The notes below the pieces were generated by a model, which saw only the letters and a list, made by a program, of their open reading frames with translations, did not search any database and was not told the origin of the DNA. Positions 22,522 to 26,454 of a DNA stretch of 26,454 bases are shown here, piece after piece. Numbering within the stretch: position 1 is the stretch's first letter; each line of letters begins with the position of its first letter. The position numbers were made by a program, and so were the translations under genes. Source of the DNA: an uncultured Gluconobacter sp. (GTDB lineage Bacteria > Pseudomonadota > Alphaproteobacteria > Acetobacterales > Acetobacteraceae); assembly GCA_937880175.1 (NCBI GenBank), contig CALFLO010000124.1, positions 1-26,454 on the forward strand, written 5' to 3'.

Positions 22522-23607
22522 ATGGATATGCAGTATCGTCAGCTTGGTCGCTCGGGCCTGAAGATTTCAGCACTCAATTTCGGATCGGTCACGTTCGGGG
22601 GGCAGGGAAACTTTGCCGCCACGGGCAAGGTGGATCTCGCCGAAGCCACGCGGATGGTCGACATCTGCGTCGAGCATGGCGTGAACATGTTCGACACGGC
22701 CGATGCCTATTCCGGCGGTGAAGCCGAGGAAATCCTTGGCCGCGTTCTTCAGGGACGCAGCCGCGAACTGCTCGTTACCACAAAGGTGCGGTTCCCGACG
22801 GGGAAGGGGCCGAACGAACAGGGTCTGTCGCGCCATCATATTCTCAATGCCTGCGAAGACAGTCTGCGCAGGCTGGGGCGGGATCACATTGATCTTTATT
22901 ATCTGCATGAATGGGACGGTCTGACGCCGGTTGAAGAGACGCTTGAGGCGCTTCAGACCCTGCGCGATCAGGGCAAGATCCGTTATGCCGGGATTTCCAA
23001 TTTTGCAGGCTGGCAGGCCATGAAGCTGCTCGGGGCTGCGGAGCGGGACCGTCTGATCGCGCCGGTTAGCCAGCAGCTTTACTATTCCCTTGAAGCGCGG
23101 GACGCCGAATATGAACTTTTGCCGCTGGCTGTGGATCAGGGGCTGGGCGTTCAGGTCTGGAGTCCGCTGGCCTGTGGGCTGCTGACCGGGAAATACCGGC
23201 GCGGCAAGACGGCCCCGGAAGATTCCCGCCGCATTTCCGGCTGGCCGGAGCCGGAAGTCCGGGATCTGAAGAAGCTCTACGATACGGTTGAGGTTCTGGT
23301 GCAGATCGCGGAAGAACACAGCGTTTCCGCAGCCCGCGTGGCGCTGGCCTGGACACTGCACAAGCCGGGCATCACGTCCCTCGTTCTGGGTGCACGCAAG
23401 GAAAGCCAGCTTCTGGACAATCTTGCGGCCGCATCGCTCCGTCTGACGCAGGAGCAGGTCCGGCGGCTTGATGATGTGAGTGCTCCTGACCTGATCTATC
23501 CCTACTGGCATCAGAACCGGAATGCCTTTGACCGTCTCTCCAAGGCGGATCTCGTTTTGCAGGGGCCTGCAAAACGTCATCGGGAGGCCCTTGAAACCAA
23601 AAAATGA
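22522..23607 (+). CDS. Aldo/keto reductase
   Basis: The 361-residue protein is an NADPH-dependent (beta/alpha)8 oxidoreductase resembling the voltage-gated potassium channel beta/YghZ-like branch. The catalytic tetrad is visible as D58 and Y63 in FDTADAYSGGEAE, K88 in TTKV and H119 in YYLHEWD. GISNFAGWQ and VWSPLACGLLTGKY are typical of this branch. The C-terminal cofactor segment LVLGARKESQLLDNL is present. The start at 22522 follows AAGGAG by 4 bases; an ATG at 22528, two codons on, gives 10-base spacing and is an equally possible start. The open frame continues upstream to 22417 but without family similarity. It is divergent from the DPP-IV-like gene (191-base gap). The physiological carbonyl substrate is unknown. 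Confidence 0.9.
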   Translation: MDMQYRQLGRSGLKISALNFGSVTFGGQGNFAATGKVDLAEATRMVDICVEHGVNMFDTADAYSGGEAEEILGRVLQGRSRELLVTTKVRFPTGKGPNEQGLSRHHILNACEDSLRRLGRDHIDLYYLHEWDGLTPVEETLEALQTLRDQGKIRYAGISNFAGWQAMKLLGAAERDRLIAPVSQQLYYSLEARDAEYELLPLAVDQGLGVQVWSPLACGLLTGKYRRGKTAPEDSRRISGWPEPEVRDLKKLYDTVEVLVQIAEEHSVSAARVALAWTLHKPGITSLVLGARKESQLLDNLAAASLRLTQEQVRRLDDVSAPDLIYPYWHQNRNAFDRLSKADLVLQGPAKRHREALETKK

Positions 23608-23617
23608 CTGCCTAAAT
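23590..23617 (+). promoter_or_regulatory. Heat-shock (sigma-32-like) promoter for clpB
   Basis: CTTGAAA (23590-23596) is followed after 14 bases by CCTAAAT (23611-23617), closely resembling the RpoH consensus (CTTGAAA, then a C-rich, AT-ending -10). The -35 lies within the last codons of the aldo/keto reductase gene, whose stop is at 23605-23607. It would start the clpB mRNA near 23624, giving a leader of about 75 bases, and fits the known RpoH control of clpB. Confidence 0.65.
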
Positions 23618-23627
23618 ATTAATCACA

Positions 23628-23650
23628 GGCCGCTGCCTTCGGGGGCGGCC
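23628..23650 (+). promoter_or_regulatory. UUCG-capped hairpin in the clpB leader
   Basis: GGCCGCTGCC (23628-23637) pairs with GGGGCGGCC (23642-23650) around a TTCG tetraloop, with one bulged G and one G-U pair. C(UUCG)G is an exceptionally stable loop. It lies just after the predicted clpB transcription start and 47 bases before the ATG. There is no U-tract, so an mRNA-stabilising 5' hairpin is more likely than a terminator of the upstream gene. Confidence 0.5.
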
Positions 23651-23697
23651 ACACATATCAATGTCGCCGTAACGGGGCATGTGAGGAATTTGAGACG

Positions 23698-26298
23698 ATG
23701 GACATTCAGAATTTCACCGAACGCAGCCAGGGCTTCCTTCAGGCCGCACAGACCATTGCGCTTCGGGACTACAACCAGCAGCTGACGCCGGAGCACCTGC
23801 TCAAGGCCCTGCTGGATGATGAACAGGGTGCGGCATCCGGCCTGATCCGCGCCGCAGGTGGTGATCCGAAAGCCGTTCAGACCGCTAACGATGCCGCTCT
23901 TGCAAAACTGCCGAAAGTGCAGGGCGCCGGGGCCGGGCAACCGCAGATGACGCCGGATCTCGGCCGGTTGCTCGATGCTGCCGAATCTGCTGCGAAAGTC
24001 GCTGGTGACAGTCACGTTGCTCAGGATCGTCTGCTTGTGGCGATTGCCGCCAGCAATACGGCTGCTGGCAAGGCACTCGTTGATGGCAAGGCCAGCGCGG
24101 CTGCTCTGGAGCGCGCGGTTGCGGAAATCCGCAAGGGACGCACCGTCACGAGCGCCTCGGCCGAAAACACGTTTGACGCCCTGAAGAAATACGCTCGCGA
24201 CGTGACGGCGGTTGCGCAGGCAGGCAAGCTCGATCCAGTCATCGGACGTGACGAGGAAATCCGCCGCACGATTCAGGTTCTGGCGCGTCGCAGCAAAAAC
24301 AATCCGGTCCTGATTGGCGAGCCAGGCGTGGGTAAGACGGCCATTGTTGAAGGTCTTGCACAGCGGATCGTCAACGGTGACGTGCCCGAAGCTCTCCGCA
24401 ACAAGAAGTTGATGTCTCTCGACATGGGCGCGCTGATCGCGGGTGCGAAATATCGCGGTGAGTTCGAGGAGCGCCTGAAGGCCGTCCTCAAGGAAATCGA
24501 GACGGCTGAAGGCGAGATCATCCTCTTCATCGACGAAATGCACACGCTTGTCGGTGCCGGCCGGTCGGATGGGGCGATGGATGCGTCCAACCTCATCAAG
24601 CCCGAACTGGCACGCGGCACGCTGCATTGCGTGGGTGCGACGACACTCGATGAATATCGCAAGTATATTGAGAAAGACGCGGCTCTGGCCCGTCGTTTCC
24701 AGCCGGTTTTTGTTGGCGAGCCTACCGTGGCTGATACGATCTCGATCCTGCGCGGCATCAAGGAGAAGTACGAGCTTCACCATGGTGTCCGTATTACGGA
24801 CAACGCCATCGTTGCGGCCGCGACCCTCTCCAACCGCTACATCACAGACCGCTTCCTGCCGGACAAGGCGATCGATCTGATTGACGAGGCCGCCAGCCGC
24901 CTGCGGATGCAGATCGACAGCAAGCCCGAGGCGCTGGACGAACTGGATCGTCGCATCATCCAGCTCAAGATCGAGCGTGAAGCCATCCGCAAGGAAGACG
25001 ATAACGCGTCGAAAGACCGTCTGGTCGCGCTGGAAGCAGAACTGGCTGATCTTGAAGAGCAGTCCGATGCGATGGGAGCGGAATGGCACGCTGAAAAGGA
25101 TCGGGTGAACGCGATCCAGAAGCTGAAGGAACAGCTTGATACGGCACGTTCCGATGTGGAGGTGGCGCAGCGTCAGGGCAATCTGGGCAAGGCATCCGAA
25201 CTGATGTACGGCCTGATCCCCAACCTTGAGGCACAGATCGCCAAGGCTCAGGAAGAAGAGGACGCGTCGTCGAAGAGCGGTCTGTTCGCTGATACCGTGA
25301 CCGATCAGGGGGTAGCGGCGATTGTTTCCCGCTGGACCGGTGTGCCGGTGGACCGGATGCTCGAAGGCGAGCGCGCCAAGCTGATCCGCATGGAAGATAC
25401 GCTGCGTGATCGTGTCGTGGGGCAGGAGCAGGCCCTTGTTGCCGTGTCGAATGCGGTGCGGCGGGCGCGGGCCGGTCTTCAGGATCCGAACCGTCCGATT
25501 GGCTCGTTCCTGTTCCTCGGCCCGACGGGCGTTGGCAAGACCGAGCTCACCAAGGCTCTGGCGCAGTTCCTGTTCGATGACGAGAAGGCCCTGCTGCGGA
25601 TCGACATGAGCGAGTTCATGGAGAAGCATGCGGTTTCCCGTCTGATCGGCGCCCCTCCGGGCTATGTCGGTTACGATGAGGGCGGTGTGCTGACCGAGGC
25701 TGTTCGCCGTCGTCCTTATCAGGTGATCCTGTTCGATGAAGTGGAGAAAGCCCATGAGGACATCTTCAACATCCTGCTTCAGGTGCTCGATGACGGGCGT
25801 CTGACAGACGGGCAGGGGCGTGTGGTGGACTTTCGCAACACGATCATCGTGCTGACCAGTAATCTCGGGTCTGACGTTCTGGCCAATCTGCCTGATGGTG
25901 AATCCGTGGATGAGGTCCGTCCGCAGGTCATGCAGGTGGTGCGCAATCATTTCCGGCCGGAGTTCCTGAACCGTCTGGATGAAATCATCCTGTTCTCCCG
26001 CCTGCAGCGCAAGGACATGGACCGGATCGTCAAGATCCAGATCAGTCGCCTGCAGAAGCTGCTGGAAGATCGCAAGATCGACTTGGAACTGGACGAGAAG
26101 GGAACCGAATGGCTGGCCGCAGAAGGATATGATCCTGTCTATGGCGCCCGTCCGCTGAAGAGGGTCATTCAGCGCAGCCTGCAGAACCCGCTGGCAAGCC
26201 TGCTGTTGGAAGGCACCATTCATGATGGGGAGGCCGTGAAGGTTTCCGCGACTGATGGCGCGCTCACAATCGATGGAAAGCCCGTTTCGGCGGGCTGA
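23698..26298 (+). CDS. clpB: ATP-dependent disaggregase ClpB
   Basis: ClpB is a hexameric Hsp100 chaperone that, with DnaK, pulls proteins out of aggregates after heat stress. The 866-residue length is typical. The N-terminal domain (about 1-145) begins MDIQNFTERSQGFL. NBD1 has Walker A GEPGVGKT (207-214) and Walker B LFIDE (276-280). The coiled-coil middle domain covers about 405-525 with heptad-like KLKEQL and LEAELADLEE segments. NBD2 has Walker A GPTGVGKT (608-615) and Walker B ILFDE (677-681). The middle domain and lack of a ClpP-binding IGL/F loop separate it from ClpA and ClpC. It has a heat-shock-type promoter and leader hairpin of its own, and an intrinsic terminator follows. Confidence 0.98.
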   Translation: MDIQNFTERSQGFLQAAQTIALRDYNQQLTPEHLLKALLDDEQGAASGLIRAAGGDPKAVQTANDAALAKLPKVQGAGAGQPQMTPDLGRLLDAAESAAKVAGDSHVAQDRLLVAIAASNTAAGKALVDGKASAAALERAVAEIRKGRTVTSASAENTFDALKKYARDVTAVAQAGKLDPVIGRDEEIRRTIQVLARRSKNNPVLIGEPGVGKTAIVEGLAQRIVNGDVPEALRNKKLMSLDMGALIAGAKYRGEFEERLKAVLKEIETAEGEIILFIDEMHTLVGAGRSDGAMDASNLIKPELARGTLHCVGATTLDEYRKYIEKDAALARRFQPVFVGEPTVADTISILRGIKEKYELHHGVRITDNAIVAAATLSNRYITDRFLPDKAIDLIDEAASRLRMQIDSKPEALDELDRRIIQLKIEREAIRKEDDNASKDRLVALEAELADLEEQSDAMGAEWHAEKDRVNAIQKLKEQLDTARSDVEVAQRQGNLGKASELMYGLIPNLEAQIAKAQEEEDASSKSGLFADTVTDQGVAAIVSRWTGVPVDRMLEGERAKLIRMEDTLRDRVVGQEQALVAVSNAVRRARAGLQDPNRPIGSFLFLGPTGVGKTELTKALAQFLFDDEKALLRIDMSEFMEKHAVSRLIGAPPGYVGYDEGGVLTEAVRRRPYQVILFDEVEKAHEDIFNILLQVLDDGRLTDGQGRVVDFRNTIIVLTSNLGSDVLANLPDGESVDEVRPQVMQVVRNHFRPEFLNRLDEIILFSRLQRKDMDRIVKIQISRLQKLLEDRKIDLELDEKGTEWLAAEGYDPVYGARPLKRVIQRSLQNPLASLLLEGTIHDGEAVKVSATDGALTIDGKPVSAG

Positions 26299-26323
26299 CC
26301 GCGGTAAAAGCGGGTTTGAACAG

Positions 26324-26350
26324 AAAAAAGCGCCCGAAAGGCGCTTTTTT
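26324..26350 (+). terminator. Intrinsic terminator of clpB
   Basis: AAAAAAGCGCC (26324-26334) pairs with GGCGCTTTTTT (26340-26350) around a CGAAA loop, 26 bases after the clpB stop. A second T-run follows at 26354-26359. The flanking A-run would also allow function on minus. Confidence 0.93.
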
Positions 26351-26454
26351 CGTCTTTTTATCGTTTCGGATTATCAATGGGTAACGGGGATAAATGTGAT
26401 TTGTTAAGGATTTTAGGGGTTTAGGGATGTGGACAAGTACGAGTCTGATTCTGT
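26351..26454 (+). other. AT-rich spacer with a possible gene start at the window edge
   Basis: The last 104 bases are clearly richer in A and T than the rest of the window, as expected for a promoter region. AGGGG (26415-26419) stands 7 bases before an ATG at 26427, whose frame stays open to the end (MWTSTSLIL, nine residues). This is too short to call a gene with confidence. Confidence 0.25.

Noticed and set aside
23623..26223. A minus-strand open frame as long as clpB (866 residues)
   Set aside because: It is the antisense shadow of a highly expressed GC-rich gene, where codon bias suppresses stops in the opposite strand. The product has no recognisable motifs, while clpB in the same DNA is unmistakable.
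1..26454. Mobile elements, CRISPR arrays, toxin-antitoxin or phage defence genes
   Set aside because: No transposase, integrase, repeat-spacer array, or defence-type domain was recognised; apart from the unassigned pair at 6167-8617, all complete genes fit known housekeeping or metabolic families.

Overview
This is an ordinary, densely packed chromosomal segment of a GC-rich alphaproteobacterium. HisZ next to PurA, the dapF-mtaB-ftsY order, GrxB, YdfG, YqgE and an alphaproteobacterial-type SerC suggest an acetic acid bacterium (Acetobacteraceae), most likely Gluconobacter or a close relative. That assignment rests on gene content and overall impression only; no search was run. I see no insertion sequence, prophage, CRISPR array, rRNA or plasmid function. 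The only RNA gene found is one tRNA-Leu.

Layout. Positions 1-155 hold the start of a serine-rich unknown gene on the minus strand. mazG (339-1142, minus) and argC (1325-2224, plus) are divergent. tRNA-Leu(CAA) at 2302-2385 precedes a biosynthetic run: serC (2440-3597), hisZ (overlapping it by 4 bases) and purA (4788-6077). Next is a two-gene unit of unknown function (6167-8617): a kinase-like protein that lacks the catalytic residues and ends in a membrane anchor, then a small membrane protein. The minus-strand operon dapF, mtaB, ftsY (11638 down to 8646) covers lysine/peptidoglycan precursor synthesis, tRNA modification and membrane protein targeting. A small methyltransferase (11724-12374) and a DEAD-box RNA helicase (12514-14334) follow on plus, closed by a strong bidirectional terminator.

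From 17135 down to 14400 a compact minus-strand unit encodes YdfG, a PPK2 polyphosphate kinase and a GT61-type glycosyltransferase. Its divergent partner group on plus is yqgE, grxB and an exported M20 peptidase (17258-20051). The shared promoter region contains a near-perfect operator-like palindrome. A second bidirectional terminator separates the M20 gene from a convergent exported DPP-IV-like peptidase (20123-22330). An aldo/keto reductase and clpB (23698-26298) complete the window; a heat-shock (sigma-32-like) promoter for clpB begins inside the last codons of the reductase gene.

Most genes are housekeeping. The items most worth following are the pseudokinase/membrane-protein pair with its flanking hairpins, the palindrome at 17193-17211, the competing stems in the helicase leader, and serC fused by overlap to hisZ with no serA beside it. 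I did not find a clear new defence or mobile system.
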